A DNA stretch of 64,000 nucleotides, taken from positions 1 to 64,000 of the forward strand of contig NZ_AZEH01000041.1 in NCBI RefSeq assembly GCF_001436275.1, given 5' to 3'. This document shows positions 51,220-62,294 of the stretch, in pieces. Position numbers and translations under genes: made by a program. The notes beneath the pieces are model-generated. The model did not search any database. It was not told where the DNA came from and worked only from the letters and a program-made list of their open reading frames with translations. The stretch is from Liquorilactobacillus oeni DSM 19972 (GTDB taxonomy: Bacteria > Bacillota > Bacilli > Lactobacillales > Lactobacillaceae). Numbering within the stretch: the stretch's first letter is position 1; each line of letters starts with the position of its first letter.

Positions 51220-52050
51220 TTACTTATTACGCTTACGTACAATGAACTTATCTGACTTGGCTTTCTTAGAACGAGTCTTGTAACCCATTGTTTTCTGACC
51301 CCATGGTGACATTGGACTTGGACGGCCAACAGGAGCTTTACCTTCACCACCACCATGTGGATGATCGTTAGGGTTCATTACAGAACCACGAACTGTAGGC
51401 CTCTTGCCTGTCCAACGTGTACGTCCAGCCTTACCGACTTTAATAAGTTCATGTTGCTCATTACCTACAGCACCAATAGTTGCACGGCAAGTAGCAAGTA
51501 CCATACGCACTTCGCCAGAACTTAAACGTACTAAAGCATACTTACCTTCTTTACCAAGTAACTGTGCAGCACCGCCAGCAGAACGAACAAGCTGTCCACC
51601 CTTACCAGGCTTAAGTTCAATGTTATGAATAATAGTACCAACTGGAATATTTCCAAGCGGTAAACTGTTACCAGCCTTAATATCAACTTCCTTACCAGAC
51701 TGGACTGTTTGACCTACTTCGAGGCCCTTAGGTGCAAGAATATATGACTTAATTCCATCTGCATAAACCAAAAGCGCTATATTAGCAGAACGGTTTGGAT
51801 CATATTCGATTGCTTTGACAGTTGCTGGTACGTCATCTTTAATTCGCTTGAAATCAATCAAACGATACTGGCGCTTATGACCGCCACCGCGATGACGGAC
51901 AGTAATTCGACCATAACTGTTACGACCAGCTGTCTTACTTTGCGACTCAAGTAACGATTTTTCTGGGACAGTTTTTGTAATTTCAGAAAAATCTGAACCG
52001 GTCATATTACGGCGTCCGTTTGTGGTCGGTTTGAATTTTTTGATCCCCAC
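51220..52050 (-). CDS. rplB: 50S ribosomal protein L2
   Basis: 276 residues: [19 protein letters not shown], then [18 protein letters not shown], and the conserved [19 protein letters not shown] near the peptidyl-transferase centre, including the universal His. GTG start. Confidence 0.98.
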   Translation of the reverse strand: MGIKKFKPTTNGRRNMTGSDFSEITKTVPEKSLLESQSKTAGRNSYGRITVRHRGGGHKRQYRLIDFKRIKDDVPATVKAIEYDPNRSANIALLVYADGIKSYILAPKGLEVGQTVQSGKEVDIKAGNSLPLGNIPVGTIIHNIELKPGKGGQLVRSAGGAAQLLGKEGKYALVRLSSGEVRMVLATCRATIGAVGNEQHELIKVGKAGRTRWTGKRPTVRGSVMNPNDHPHGGGEGKAPVGRPSPMSPWGQKTMGYKTRSKKAKSDKFIVRKRNK

Positions 52051-52073
52051 GTGAATTCCCTCCTACTTATTTT

Positions 52074-52358
52074 TTATTTTTCGAACAATTTAATTTCTTT
52101 TGAATCGGTACTCAAAGTTACGATTGCTTTACGGCGCTTTTTGGTATAGCCGGCATAGCGACCCATACGCTTCAATTTACCTTTAACATTCATAATGTTA
52201 ACTTTAACGACCTTAACAGAAAAAATTTCTTCAACAGCCTTTTTAACCTGTGTCTTTGTAGCAGTAGTAGCCACATCAAAGGTATAACGCTTTGAATCCA
52301 TTTCATCCGTTGAAGCTTCAGTAATAACTGGCTTTAAAATCACATTGCGAGCTTCCAT
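52074..52358 (-). CDS. rplW: 50S ribosomal protein L23
   Basis: 94 residues: [22 protein letters not shown] and [24 protein letters not shown]-type core. Docking site for trigger factor and SRP at the tunnel exit. Start overlaps the rplD stop. Confidence 0.98.
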   Translation of the reverse strand: MEARNVILKPVITEASTDEMDSKRYTFDVATTATKTQVKKAVEEIFSVKVVKVNIMNVKGKLKRMGRYAGYTKKRRKAIVTLSTDSKEIKLFEK

Positions 52359-52981
52359 TATGCAAGAGCCTCCTCTACCTGAGAAAGAGCTTCTTGAGTC
52401 AAGACTAACTTATCATTATTAATTACATCCAGTACATTTACACCTTTTGCATTAATGACCGTAACATTTTTTAAATTACGAGCTGAAAGTTCAGCTAAGT
52501 CGTTACCTTCTTCAAGAACTACTAATACTTTTGTTTTAACATCCAAGCTATTCAAAACTTCAGCAAAAGTTTTTGTTTTCGGTTGTTCAAATGCTAATTT
52601 GTCAACAACCACCAAACTTTCATCCAGTACTTTTTGAGAAAGCACTGACTTAATCGCTAAACGACGAACTTTCTTAGGAAGTTTATAACTATATGAACGT
52701 GGTGTTGGTCCAAAGACTGTTCCACCACCAACCCACTGTGGTGAACGAATAGAACCTTGACGTGCACGTCCTGTTCCCTTTTGGCGCCATGGCTTCTTCC
52801 CACCACCTGAAACAGCACTTCTATTCTTAACAGCATGTGTTCCTTGACGACGAGATGCACGTTGCATAACAACAGCATCAAAAACAACATTGTTATTTGG
52901 TTCGATTCCAAAAATGTTTTCATTCAGAGAAACCTCGCCATTTTGACTGCCATCTTGCTTGAATAATGTAACTTTTGGCAT
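52358..52981 (-). CDS. rplD: 50S ribosomal protein L4
   Basis: 207 residues: [20 protein letters not shown], the tunnel loop [20 protein letters not shown] and [19 protein letters not shown] are typical. L4 regulates S10-type operons in some bacteria. Confidence 0.98.
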   Translation of the reverse strand: MPKVTLFKQDGSQNGEVSLNENIFGIEPNNNVVFDAVVMQRASRRQGTHAVKNRSAVSGGGKKPWRQKGTGRARQGSIRSPQWVGGGTVFGPTPRSYSYKLPKKVRRLAIKSVLSQKVLDESLVVVDKLAFEQPKTKTFAEVLNSLDVKTKVLVVLEEGNDLAELSARNLKNVTVINAKGVNVLDVINNDKLVLTQEALSQVEEALA

Positions 52982-53000
52982 TTAAAATTCCTCCTTCCTT

Positions 53001-53630
53001 TTATTTTTCTTTTACGTTTCCTGTAATCGTTACTAATGATTTGTTTGCACCTGGTACGTTACCCTTGATCAACAGAACTTTGTTTTCGGTATCTGCTTTA
53101 ACGATCTCCAAGTTTTTAATTGTGACACGTTTTCCACCCATACGACCTGGAAGAAGCTTGCCCTTGAAAACACGGTTGATAATAACACCCATTGAACCAG
53201 GACGGCGATGGTAACGAGAACCGTGAGCCATTGGTCCACGTGATTGTCCCCAACGCTTGATGTTTCCTTGGAAGCCATGACCCTTTGATGTACCTGTAAC
53301 ACTAACGATGTCACCGACTTCAAAGATATCAGCCTTAACTTCATCTCCGACTTTGTAATCTCCAAGTGCTACATCGCTAATCTCACGAATGAAGCGCTTA
53401 GGAGCAGTTTTTGCTTTTGCTGCATGACCCTTAGCAGGTTTGTTAGACAAAACTTCTCGTAAATCATCAAAGCCCAACTGGATTGCTTCGTAGCCGTCAT
53501 TTTCAACAGTTTTAACTTGCAATACCACATTTTCTCCAACTTCAACAACTGTTACGGGAACTAATTCACCGTTTTCAGTGAAAACTTGTGTCATACCTAC
53601 TTTTTTCCCTAAGATTCCTTTTGTGGTCAT
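53001..53630 (-). CDS. rplC: 50S ribosomal protein L3
   Basis: 209 residues: [27 protein letters not shown]-type start ([19 protein letters not shown] seen), [20 protein letters not shown] and [12 protein letters not shown]. Early 50S assembly protein. Confidence 0.98.
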   Translation of the reverse strand: MTTKGILGKKVGMTQVFTENGELVPVTVVEVGENVVLQVKTVENDGYEAIQLGFDDLREVLSNKPAKGHAAKAKTAPKRFIREISDVALGDYKVGDEVKADIFEVGDIVSVTGTSKGHGFQGNIKRWGQSRGPMAHGSRYHRRPGSMGVIINRVFKGKLLPGRMGGKRVTIKNLEIVKADTENKVLLIKGNVPGANKSLVTITGNVKEK

Positions 53631-53668
53631 GAGTACACCTCCATTTAAATTATTTTTTTGACTTGTAA

Positions 53669-53977
53669 TTATAATTTGATTTCAATATCCACACCACTTG
53701 GAAGATCGAGTTTCATCAATGAATCAACAGTCTTCGGTGTTGGATTTACAATATCAATCAAACGTTTATGTGTCCGCATTTCGAATTGTTCACGAGAATC
53801 CTTGTACTTATGCGGCGAGCGGATAACTGTATATAAAGTACGTTCTGTCGGTAATGGAATAGGACCCGCGATTGCTGCACCAGTTCTTTTTGCTGTCTCA
53901 ACGATTTTATCAGCTGACTGATCTAAAATGCGATGCTCGTATGCCTTTAAGCGAATACGAATCTTTTGTTTTGCCAT
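53669..53977 (-). CDS. rpsJ: 30S ribosomal protein S10
   Basis: 102 residues: [32 protein letters not shown]-type start ([17 protein letters not shown] seen), [29 protein letters not shown]-type core. Also NusE, the antitermination partner of NusB. First gene of the S10-spc-alpha transcript. Confidence 0.98.
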   Translation of the reverse strand: MAKQKIRIRLKAYEHRILDQSADKIVETAKRTGAAIAGPIPLPTERTLYTVIRSPHKYKDSREQFEMRTHKRLIDIVNPTPKTVDSLMKLDLPSGVDIEIKL

Positions 53978-54133
53978 TGTGTTCCCTCCTTCGTCTATTT
54001 TAAAAACAAGACTAGCTCCGTCAAAATTCCCAACTCACCCCATGGCAAAGCTCCCGGGTGTGTCGCAACCTTCAACATCACAGCTCAGCATTCTTTTTTT
54101 GCACATACTCATCCCTTTGACAAGTACCCTACC
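53978..54133 (-). promoter_or_regulatory. Leader of the S10 transcript
   Basis: About 155 bases lie between the promoter and the rpsJ ribosome binding site (AAGGAGGG). A CACCC...GGGTG stem (around 54036-54060 on the minus strand) is visible, but I cannot assign the leader to a known class. Confidence 0.4.
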
Positions 54134-54162
54134 ATGATAACTTTTTTCAATGTGTAAAGCAA
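54134..54162 (-). promoter_or_regulatory. Promoter of the S10-spc-alpha cluster
   Basis: TTGCTT (54162-54157), a 17-base spacer and TATCAT (54139-54134) on the minus strand, just downstream of the fusA terminator. Same -35 form as the internal infA promoter. Confidence 0.6.
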
Positions 54163-54227
54163 GCTTTTTTTGTCTTTTCTTTCTTCTTTTATATCAACAG
54201 CCTTTACTCTTCAAAAGGTAATAAAAA

Positions 54228-54258
54228 AACCGTACCAAAAACTAATTTGGTATGGCTT
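54228..54258 (-). terminator. Terminator of fusA
   Basis: On the minus strand AAGCCATACCAAA pairs with TTTGGTACGGTT and is followed by seven T; 65 bases after the fusA stop codon. Confidence 0.88.
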
Positions 54259-54323
54259 TTTAAGAAGTTCTCAAAAATATCAATCATTAACGAAAATACC
54301 TTTTAACTTAAACTGTTGAAAAA

Positions 54324-56417
54324 CTATTCAGCAGTACCACCATTCTTTTTAATAATTTCTTCTTGAATTGATTTTGGTACTGGTTCGTAATGATCCATCG
54401 TCATTGTAAAGGTACCACGACCCTGTGTTGATGAACGAAGAACTGTAGCATAGCCAAACATTTCTGCCAATGGTACAAAAGCCTTAACAACTTGAGCATT
54501 GCCATGAGCTTCCATTCCTTCAACACGTCCACGACGAGCTGTTACATGACCCATAACGTCCCCAAGATAATCCTCAGGTGTTACAATTTCAACACGCATA
54601 ATCGGTTCAAGAATCACTGCACCAGCCTTTTTAGCGGCATTACGCAATGCCAAAGAAGCAGCAACTTTAAAGGCAGCCTCACTGGAATCGACATCATGGT
54701 AGCTACCATCATATAGCTTAGCTTTAACATCAATCAAAGGATATCCTGCAAGAACACCATTCTTCATTGATTCTTTCAATCCTTGTTCAACTGATGGGAT
54801 GTATTCACGCGGAACTACACCACCGACAATGGCATTTTCAAATTCGAATCCCTTGCCTTCTTCATTAGGTGTAAATTCTACCCAAACATCACCATATTGT
54901 CCTTTACCACCAGACTGACGAACAAATTTACCTTGGCTAGAAACTTGTTTAGTAAATGTTTCACGATATGCAACTTGCGGTTCACCAACTTTAGCAGCAA
55001 CCTTAAATTCACGCCTCATACGATCAACAATGATATCCAAATGCAACTCGCCCATTCCAGAAATCAAAGTTTCACCAGTTTCTGGGTTTGTTTCAGCCTT
55101 AAAAGTAGGATCCTCTTCAGCAAGCTTTTGCAAAGCAATATCCATCTTGTCTTGGTCGGCCTTAGTATCAGGCTCAATTGAAACTTGGATAACTGGATCT
55201 GGAAACTCCATAGATTCAAGGATCAAAGGATGCTTAACATCTGTTAGGGAATCTCCAGTAGTTGTATCCTTCAAGCCGATTGCAGCTGCAATATCTCCAG
55301 AAAATACTTCGGGAATCTCTTTACGATGGTTAGAATGCATTTGCAACAAACGACCAACACGTTCTCGTTTATCTTTTGTTGCATTAAGTACATAAGAACC
55401 AGCTTCTAGTGTTCCGGTATAAACACGCAGATATGTTAATCGGCCGACAAATGGATCGGTTGCAATCTTAAACGCCAAACCGGCAAACGGCTTGTCATCA
55501 CCAGCAACTAATTCTACTTCTTCATCGCTATCAGGATCAGTAGCTTTATATGGTTTAACATCCAAAGGTGATGGTAAATAATCATTAACTGCATCAAGCA
55601 TCATCTGAACGCCCTTATTCTTAAATGCAGAACCTGCAAGAACAGGGAAAAGTTCCAAGTTTAAAGTTGCTTTACGAATTGCAGCCTTAATTTCATCATT
55701 TGAAATTTTTTCGCCTTCAAGATATTTTTCCATGATGCCATCATCAACGTCAGCAATTGCTTCGATCATTGCTTCACGGCGTTTTTGTGCTTCTTCCTTG
55801 TATTCATCTGGGATGTCAACAGTATCCCATTTTGCGCCTAACTTGTCTTCATCATAGATATCGGCCTTCATTTCAAGCAGGTCAATGACACCTTCGAAGT
55901 TATCTTCTGCTCCGATTGGCATTTGAATTGCAACAGCATTAGCCTGCAGACGATCCTTGATAGTACCTACTGAATAATCAAAATTAGCTCCAATTTTATC
56001 CATCTTATTAACAAAAACAATTCTTGGAACTGCATAAGTAGTTGCTTGACGCCAAACATTTTCAGTTTGAGGTTCTACCCCTGATTGGGCATCAAGTACA
56101 ACTACAGCACCATCGAGAACTCGCAAAGAACGTTCAACTTCAACAGTGAAGTCAACGTGTCCGGGAGTATCAATGATATTAATACGATGATCTTTCCATT
56201 GAGCAGTTGTTGCTGCAGATGTGATAGTAATTCCGCGTTCCTGCTCTTGTGCCATCCAGTCCATTTGTGAAGCACCTTCATGGGTTTCACCAATTTTGTG
56301 GATTTTACCAGTATAGTATAAGATACGCTCCGTCGTCGTTGTCTTTCCAGCATCAATGTGGGCAACAATTCCAATGTTACGTGTCCTTTCTAATGGAAAT
56401 TCACGTTTATTAGCCAT
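54324..56417 (-). CDS. fusA: Elongation factor G
   Basis: Translocation GTPase, 697 residues. G1 [13 protein letters not shown], switch [10 protein letters not shown]3 DTPGHVDF, G4 NKMDK, then domains II-V with [27 protein letters not shown]-type C-terminal block ([14 protein letters not shown] seen). The ATG at 56417 follows GGAAGGAG. Separated from rpsG by a terminator-like hairpin. Confidence 0.98.
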   Translation of the reverse strand: MANKREFPLERTRNIGIVAHIDAGKTTTTERILYYTGKIHKIGETHEGASQMDWMAQEQERGITITSAATTAQWKDHRINIIDTPGHVDFTVEVERSLRVLDGAVVVLDAQSGVEPQTENVWRQATTYAVPRIVFVNKMDKIGANFDYSVGTIKDRLQANAVAIQMPIGAEDNFEGVIDLLEMKADIYDEDKLGAKWDTVDIPDEYKEEAQKRREAMIEAIADVDDGIMEKYLEGEKISNDEIKAAIRKATLNLELFPVLAGSAFKNKGVQMMLDAVNDYLPSPLDVKPYKATDPDSDEEVELVAGDDKPFAGLAFKIATDPFVGRLTYLRVYTGTLEAGSYVLNATKDKRERVGRLLQMHSNHRKEIPEVFSGDIAAAIGLKDTTTGDSLTDVKHPLILESMEFPDPVIQVSIEPDTKADQDKMDIALQKLAEEDPTFKAETNPETGETLISGMGELHLDIIVDRMRREFKVAAKVGEPQVAYRETFTKQVSSQGKFVRQSGGKGQYGDVWVEFTPNEEGKGFEFENAIVGGVVPREYIPSVEQGLKESMKNGVLAGYPLIDVKAKLYDGSYHDVDSSEAAFKVAASLALRNAAKKAGAVILEPIMRVEIVTPEDYLGDVMGHVTARRGRVEGMEAHGNAQVVKAFVPLAEMFGYATVLRSSTQGRGTFTMTMDHYEPVPKSIQEEIIKKNGGTAE

Positions 56418-56480
56418 TTGAGAGTTTTCTCCTTCCAAATCTACTTCAAATTATGTGAGCGTGTATTTAGTTTCCTTAAA

Positions 56481-56537
56481 AAAATGACTATTATAGGATT
56501 TCCTGTGGATTTCCCGAAATCATATAATAGCCATTTT
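56481..56537 (-). terminator. Terminator-like hairpin between rpsG and fusA
   Basis: On the minus strand two 22-base arms (starting AAAATGGCTATTATA and GAAATCCTATAATAG) pair with three mismatches around a 13-base loop, followed by TTTTTTT. A full intrinsic terminator inside the usual rpsL-rpsG-fusA operon suggests attenuation of fusA. Confidence 0.8.
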
Positions 56538-56545
56538 CTAAAAAA

Positions 56546-57016
56546 TTACCAGCGATAATGTGCAAATGCACGGTTAGCGTCTGCCATTTTATGTGTGTCT
56601 TCACGTTTCTTAACAGATGCACCAGTATTATTGGCAGCATCAATAATTTCCTTTGCCAAACGCTCAGCCATTGTATGTTCTCCACGTAGGCGTGAGTAGT
56701 TAACCAGCCATCTTAAAGCCAAAGTTGAACGACGTTCAGGACGCACTTCAATTGGAACCTGGTAGTTTGATCCACCGACACGACGAGCCTTAACTTCAAG
56801 AACAGGCATAACATTTTTCATTGCCTCTTCGAAAACATCTAAAGGCTCATTACCTGTTTGTTCCTTAACTTGATCAAATGCTGCATATAAAATTTTTGAA
56901 GCAGTTCCCCGTTTTCCATCAACCATCAAACGATTGATTAAGCGTGTTACCAATTTAGACTTGTAAATTGGATCTGGGAGTACTTCACGTTTTGAAATAG
57001 CACCTTTTCTTGGCAT
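56546..57016 (-). CDS. rpsG: 30S ribosomal protein S7
   Basis: 156 residues: [30 protein letters not shown]-type start ([20 protein letters not shown] seen), [19 protein letters not shown] and the C-terminal [19 protein letters not shown]. Primary binder of the 16S 3' domain. Confidence 0.98.
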   Translation of the reverse strand: MPRKGAISKREVLPDPIYKSKLVTRLINRLMVDGKRGTASKILYAAFDQVKEQTGNEPLDVFEEAMKNVMPVLEVKARRVGGSNYQVPIEVRPERRSTLALRWLVNYSRLRGEHTMAERLAKEIIDAANNTGASVKKREDTHKMADANRAFAHYRW

Positions 57017-57045
57017 CTATATAACCTCCTTAAACCAATCCAAAT

Positions 57046-57459
57046 TTATTTCTTAGGTCTCTTAGTACCATACTTAGAACGTCCTTGTCTACGATCTGTA
57101 ACACCAGCCGTATCCAAAGCACCACGTACAATATGGTAACGAACACCAGGAAGGTCCTTTACACGGCCTCCACGAATTAAAACGACACTATGTTCTTGCA
57201 AGTTATGACCGATTCCAGGAATATATGCAGTAACCTCGATCAAGTTTGATAAACGAACACGTGCATACTTACGTAAAGCAGAGTTTGGTTTCTTTGGTGT
57301 CATAGTACCGACACGAGTAGCTACTCCACGTTTTTGCGGTGCAGGATTATTTGTTTGTACTTTTTTATAACTGTTATATCCGAAGTTTAAAGCTGGGGAA
57401 TCAGATTTTGAACCTTTAGACTTACGCCCTTTACGAATTAATTGATTAATTGTTGGCAT
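57046..57459 (-). CDS. rpsL: 30S ribosomal protein S12
   Basis: 137 residues: [43 protein letters not shown] and [19 protein letters not shown] are typical. K in TPKKPNS is the position linked to streptomycin resistance in other bacteria; the wild-type residue is present. Decoding-centre protein. Confidence 0.98.
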   Translation of the reverse strand: MPTINQLIRKGRKSKGSKSDSPALNFGYNSYKKVQTNNPAPQKRGVATRVGTMTPKKPNSALRKYARVRLSNLIEVTAYIPGIGHNLQEHSVVLIRGGRVKDLPGVRYHIVRGALDTAGVTDRRQGRSKYGTKRPKK

Positions 57460-57500
57460 CTAAAGCTTCCTCCTTTCTTAATTTACCTTTTTAAGTACAC

Positions 57501-57549
57501 ACATCCAGGCGAGCCTTTTTTTTACAAAAAAATAGGCAAAACCGGATGT
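57501..57549 (-). promoter_or_regulatory. Long hairpin in the rpsL leader
   Basis: On the minus strand ACATCC (57549-57544) pairs with GGATGT (57506-57501) and the stem continues with GCCTaTTTTTTT/AAAAAAAAGGC. It lies about 40 bases before the rpsL start. A likely regulatory structure; no class assigned. Confidence 0.5.
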
Positions 57550-57626
57550 TTGCAATTGTATGCTAACGCAACACAGTCAGCATGTCCCACAAATTGGAAG
57601 AACTGTCTACATAAAGCACCTTTTAC

Positions 57627-57655
57627 AGATTACCACGACCAACCTGCACTGTCAA
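57627..57655 (-). promoter_or_regulatory. Promoter of rpsL-rpsG-(fusA)
   Basis: TTGACA (57655-57650), a 17-base spacer and TAATCT (57632-57627), preceded by TG of an extended -10. The leader of about 160 bases follows. Confidence 0.72.
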
Positions 57656-57712
57656 CAAACTAAAGGAAACAAAAAATTGTTTTGCGTACCTTATTCACAG
57701 GGAGGTCTTAAA

Positions 57713-58437
57713 ATGACTATAATTTTACTAACCGTTTTTCTTTTCATGAGTGGAGCTGCTGTCAGTTCATTTTGCGTTTGTTGCGGTTGGAGATTTGCCA
57801 ATTCATATTCGCTTCTTGTTCCTCGTTCTTTTTGCGAAAGCTGTCACAAACAGCTTAATTGCTATCAGCTCATCCCGCTTATAGGATTTTTGATTCAAAA
57901 AGGCCGTTGCTTTTTTTGCGGTGTTCAGATTTCTTTTGTCAGCCCGATTGTTGAAACTTTATTTGGGTTTTACGCAATTATAATTTTTTTCCAAAGCTCC
58001 CCTTTAACCTTTTTGTTTATTTTTTTGGTATCGAGTTGGTCTCTCCTGCTAAGCATGCAAGATTTTTATAGCCATACTGTTTCCGGCAGACTGTTACTTG
58101 GCGGCTCCTTCTTTTTTCTCATTTTTCCCATATGGAGCCCTCCTTTTGTGAAGACAGATCTGGCAAAAGAATGGCCTTTTTTTTATTTATGACTGTCCTC
58201 TTACTTTTTTTAGTAATCTTTAAAAAACTTGGCTGCGGTGATCTCTACTATTTTTTATTCATCATGTTTGGATTCGGATTAACTGCAACACTTTTTATTT
58301 GTTTAGTAGCGTCATTAAGTGCCTTTATTCTAAACTTCTCCTCATTGAAAAAAGAAATTCCCTTTATTCCATATCTTTCAAGCGGATTATTTCTCTTTTT
58401 TATAGCACAGCAAAATTTTTCTTTTCAATTCTCGTAA
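57713..58437 (+). pseudogene. comC: Prepilin peptidase ComC, split by a frameshift at a T8 tract
   Basis: Type 4 prepilin-like peptidase that processes ComG pseudopilins for DNA uptake. The first frame (57713-58192, behind GGGAGGT) has the membrane start, the zinc CxxC pairs (PRSFCESCHKQL and GRCFFCG) and a first Asp candidate in MQDFYSH, then ends ...KEWPFFYL. The second frame carries on at once with FLFMTVLLLFLVIFKK and the second catalytic GCGD box, then membrane segments to 58437. The two join if one T is added to the T8 run at about 58174-58181. As read, the protein lacks GCGD and is inactive. Full read-through length (about 241) fits the family. Confidence 0.85.
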
Positions 58438-58471
58438 AATAAACTAACTGGGTTGTTACCATTTACAAAAT

Positions 58472-58514
58472 AAAAAGTCGGTGACAAGAGTATTATTCTT
58501 GTCACCGACTTTTT
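58472..58514. terminator. Bidirectional terminator between comC and rpoC
   Basis: AAAAAGTCGGTGACAAGA and TCTTGTCACCGACTTTTT form a perfect 18-pair stem with a 7-base loop, T-rich on both sides. It ends the plus-strand comC transcript and the minus-strand rpoB-rpoC transcript. Confidence 0.92.
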
Positions 58515-58565
58515 ATTTTTGCTTTAAAAGTTAATATAGAACCTCAAATAGATATTCGCTTAAAA

Positions 58566-61500
58566 TTACTTGTTCGTGTCTTGAGGCTGTTCACTTTCTT
58601 CAGCTTTCATTTTCTTTTCCAGATCAGAAATAGAGTAAACATTCTCAGAAACTGCCCCTACTTCTTTAGGCTTAATCTTGCGGTAAACAGGCATCCCTGT
58701 CCCCGCAGGAATAATTTTACCAATAATAACATTTTCTTTCAGTCCAACCAGTGGATCATTTTTTCCACGAATAGCAGCGTCTGTTAAGACACGTGTTGTT
58801 TCTTGGAATGAAGCGGCTGATAAGAAACTATTGGTTTCAAGAGAAGCTTTGGTAATTCCAAGTAATACCGGCCGAGAAGTTGCTGGAATACCACCCTTAA
58901 TCAAAGTGTCATAGTTTCGTTTCTTAAAGTCAATAATATCCATTAAAGTCCCTGGAAGAAGATTTGTGTCCCCTGGATCCATAATACGAACTTTTCTAAG
59001 CATTTGACGTGCCATAACCTCAATATGCTTATCAGAAATTTCAACACCTTGCATACGATAAACTTTTTGTACTTCACGCAAAATGTAATTTTCAGTTGAA
59101 AGCACATCCCGGACTTGAATAAGTTGTTTAGGATCTACTGAGCCTACTGTCAGTGGATTACCGCGATGAATCTTATCACCTTCACTGACCTTTAACACAG
59201 ATGTAAACGGCAAACTGTAAGTCCTTGTATCGGTTTCACCTTTAACCGTTACTTCTTTAGTACGCTCTGCAGGGTTTTCTTCAATCGACTCAACTATTCC
59301 AGTTACTTCCGAAATCTCAGCGCGCCCCTTAGGGTTACGAGCTTCAAAAATTTCTTGGACACGCGGAAGACCTTGAGTGATATCATCTCCAGCTACACCA
59401 CCAGTATGGAAAGTACGCATCGTCAACTGTGTACCTGGTTCACCAATTGACTGTGCAGCAACTGTTCCCACTGCTTCACCAACTTCAACTTCATCACCCG
59501 TTGCCATGTTGCGTCCATAACAATGCTCACAGACCCCATGACGTGTGTTGCATGTGAAGGCTGAACGAATAGTAACTTTTTCAACTCCGGCATCAACAAT
59601 CTTTTGTGCAAGGCCTTCTTCAACTAAAGTATTAGCCGGAACCAGCACTTCACCTGTTTGCGGATCTTTAACAGCCTTCATAGTATAGCGGCCTAAAATG
59701 CGATCATAGAGCGGCTCTACTAATTCGTTACCTTCGCGGATTGCTGTAACGTCTAACCCACGATCAGTCCCACAATCTTTTTCACGAATGATTACATCTT
59801 GGGCAACATCAACCAAACGACGCGTCAAGTAGCCAGAGTCAGCAGTTTTAAGCGCTGTATCAGTCATCCCTTTACGAGCACCATGAGTAGAAATAAACAT
59901 TTCCATCACAGAAAGACCCTCACGGAAGTTAGCAATGATCGGCAGTTCCATTGTTTTACCATTAGGCGCAGCCATTAAACCACGCATCCCGGCAAGTTGA
60001 GTAAAGTTTGAAATGTTACCACGCGCTCCGGAGTCCGACATCATCTGGATTGGATTACGTGGGTTCATGTTTTGCACAAGCTTTTCTTGAATTTTATCTT
60101 TAGCATTATTCCAAATAGCTATAACGCGTTCGTAACGTTCATCTTCAGTAATCAGGCCACGTCTGAATTGCTTTGCAACGTTATCAACTTCTTTATGTGC
60201 GTTTTCGATAATTTCCGGTTTTTCTTTCAAGTCTGTAACATCAGCAATTCCAACTGTTAAGCCAGACTTTGTTGATTCGTAATATCCTAAGTCCTTAAGA
60301 CGATCAAGCAGTTTAGAAGTTTCTGTAACTTTGAACTTCTTATATACTTCCGCAATAATATCACTCAAAAAGCCAGCCTTGAACGGGGAAACAAGCTCTT
60401 GCTTTGCAAGAAATTGATGGATGTCAACACCAGGATCAATGAAGTATTTATCTGGTATTTTATCTGTCAGGTTTTCAGCTGTCGGTTCATTCAGATAAGA
60501 AAAATCAAGCGGCAAAATCTCATTAAAGAGCGCCTTACCAACGGTCGTTACCATAATACGCTCTTTTTGCCAATCAGTGAACGGTTTGCCATCATCAGCC
60601 AATGACGAAGTCTGCAGACCAATACGGGTATGCAACTGAACATAATTATTCAAGAATGCTGCTCTAATCTCATTAACATCCTTAAAAATCATCCCCTCGC
60701 CTTCACAATTTTCTTCTTCAACAGTCATGTAATAATTACCGATAACCATATCTTGAGAAGGAGTAACAATCGGCTTACCATCTTTCGGAGCCAAAATATG
60801 ATGGGCAGCAAGCATAAGCAGCCGTGCTTCAGCTTGAGCTTCGTCAGAAAGCGGCACATGGATAGCCATTTGATCACCATCAAAATCGGCATTATAAGCT
60901 TCGCATGCCAAAGGATGAAGCCTCATCGCTTTACCATTTACTAAAGTAGGCTCAAAAGCCTGGATTCCTAATCTATGAAGCGTAGGTGCACGATTTAAAA
61001 GAACCGGATGTTCCTTAATAACGTCTTCAAGTACATCCCAAATATCTTCATCTCGCCGGTCGATTTTACGTTTTGCATTCTTAATATTAGAAGCCATTTC
61101 ACGTTTAACGAGTTCTTTCATCATAAATGGTTTGAAAAGTTCCAAAGCCATTTCATGAGGAATACCCATTTGGTTCATCTTCAACTTAGGACCAACATCA
61201 ATAACAGAACGACCAGAATAGTCAACACGTTTACCAAGTAAATTTTGACGGAAACGTCCCTGTTTACCTTTCAACATATGTGAAAGTGACTTCAACGGAC
61301 GATTTCCTGGACCTGTGACAGGGCGTCCACGACGACCATTATCAATCAAAGCATCCACTGCTTCTTGCAGCATTCTTTTTTCATTTTGGACAATGATCCC
61401 AGGCGCATTCAAATCAAGCAATCTCTTTAAGCGATTATTACGGTTGATTACACGACGATACAGATCATTTAAATCAGAAGTAGCAAAGCGTCCGCCTTCA

Positions 61501-62231
61501 AGCTGTACCATTGGACGTAAGTCAGGCGGAATAACGGGAATCGCATCCATTACCATCCAAGCAGGTTCATTTCCAGATTGTAAGAATGCTTCTAGAATAT
61601 CAAGTCTGCGCACAGCACGGGTTCTCTTTTGTCCTGTAGCTTCTTTTAATTCTTCTTTTAATTCTGCACATTCTTTTTCAAGTTCTACATCATGCAACAA
61701 GGTCCGAATTGCTTCGGCGCCCATTCCTGCTTTGAATTCTTGACCATATTGTTCTCGTTTTTCACGATATTCACGTTCAGTCAGCAATTGCTTTTTTTCA
61801 AGCGGCGTATTCCCTGGTTCAGTAACCACATATGACGCAAAATAAATTACTTCTTCCAGAGCCCGAGGGCTCATGTCAAGCACTAAGCCCATTCTGCTGG
61901 GAATTCCCTTAAAATACCAAATATGTGTGACAGGAGCTGCTAATTCGATATGGCCCATGCGTTCACGACGCACTTTAGAGCGTGTTACTTCAACACCACA
62001 ACGGTCACAAACAATTCCTTTATAGCGAATCCGTTTATATTTTCCGCAAGCACATTCCCAGTCTTTGGTAGGTCCAAATATTCTTTCATCAAACAAACCG
62101 TCTTTTTCCGGTTTAAGCGTACGGTAGTTTATTGTTTCCGGTTTTTTTACTTCTCCGTATGACCAACTGCGGATCTTATCAGAAGAAGCTAAACCGATCT
62201 GCATACTGTCGAATTTATTGACATCGATCAA
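58566..62231 (-). CDS. rpoC: RNA polymerase beta' subunit
   Basis: 1221 residues. Zinc ribbon [19 protein letters not shown] near residue 60, the active-site metal loop [12 protein letters not shown], trigger-loop region [26 protein letters not shown]-type block ([16 protein letters not shown] seen) and second zinc site CGTDRGLDV...[11 protein letters not shown]. Start TTG with GGGAGG eight bases upstream, giving MIDVNKF as in relatives. Lies 63 bases after rpoB. Confidence 0.98.
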   Translation of the reverse strand: MIDVNKFDSMQIGLASSDKIRSWSYGEVKKPETINYRTLKPEKDGLFDERIFGPTKDWECACGKYKRIRYKGIVCDRCGVEVTRSKVRRERMGHIELAAPVTHIWYFKGIPSRMGLVLDMSPRALEEVIYFASYVVTEPGNTPLEKKQLLTEREYREKREQYGQEFKAGMGAEAIRTLLHDVELEKECAELKEELKEATGQKRTRAVRRLDILEAFLQSGNEPAWMVMDAIPVIPPDLRPMVQLEGGRFATSDLNDLYRRVINRNNRLKRLLDLNAPGIIVQNEKRMLQEAVDALIDNGRRGRPVTGPGNRPLKSLSHMLKGKQGRFRQNLLGKRVDYSGRSVIDVGPKLKMNQMGIPHEMALELFKPFMMKELVKREMASNIKNAKRKIDRRDEDIWDVLEDVIKEHPVLLNRAPTLHRLGIQAFEPTLVNGKAMRLHPLACEAYNADFDGDQMAIHVPLSDEAQAEARLLMLAAHHILAPKDGKPIVTPSQDMVIGNYYMTVEEENCEGEGMIFKDVNEIRAAFLNNYVQLHTRIGLQTSSLADDGKPFTDWQKERIMVTTVGKALFNEILPLDFSYLNEPTAENLTDKIPDKYFIDPGVDIHQFLAKQELVSPFKAGFLSDIIAEVYKKFKVTETSKLLDRLKDLGYYESTKSGLTVGIADVTDLKEKPEIIENAHKEVDNVAKQFRRGLITEDERYERVIAIWNNAKDKIQEKLVQNMNPRNPIQMMSDSGARGNISNFTQLAGMRGLMAAPNGKTMELPIIANFREGLSVMEMFISTHGARKGMTDTALKTADSGYLTRRLVDVAQDVIIREKDCGTDRGLDVTAIREGNELVEPLYDRILGRYTMKAVKDPQTGEVLVPANTLVEEGLAQKIVDAGVEKVTIRSAFTCNTRHGVCEHCYGRNMATGDEVEVGEAVGTVAAQSIGEPGTQLTMRTFHTGGVAGDDITQGLPRVQEIFEARNPKGRAEISEVTGIVESIEENPAERTKEVTVKGETDTRTYSLPFTSVLKVSEGDKIHRGNPLTVGSVDPKQLIQVRDVLSTENYILREVQKVYRMQGVEISDKHIEVMARQMLRKVRIMDPGDTNLLPGTLMDIIDFKKRNYDTLIKGGIPATSRPVLLGITKASLETNSFLSAASFQETTRVLTDAAIRGKNDPLVGLKENVIIGKIIPAGTGMPVYRKIKPKEVGAVSENVYSISDLEKKMKAEESEQPQDTNK

Positions 62232-62294
62232 AAGACCGACCTCCCTTTCATATAGTTGATTTCAGTTCGAAAAGGTTTTACAAGTTAAAAACGT

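Noticed and set aside
61315-61743. 142-codon plus-strand frame opposite rpoC
   Set aside because: Antisense shadow; Ser/Arg-rich translation with no ribosome binding site of note.
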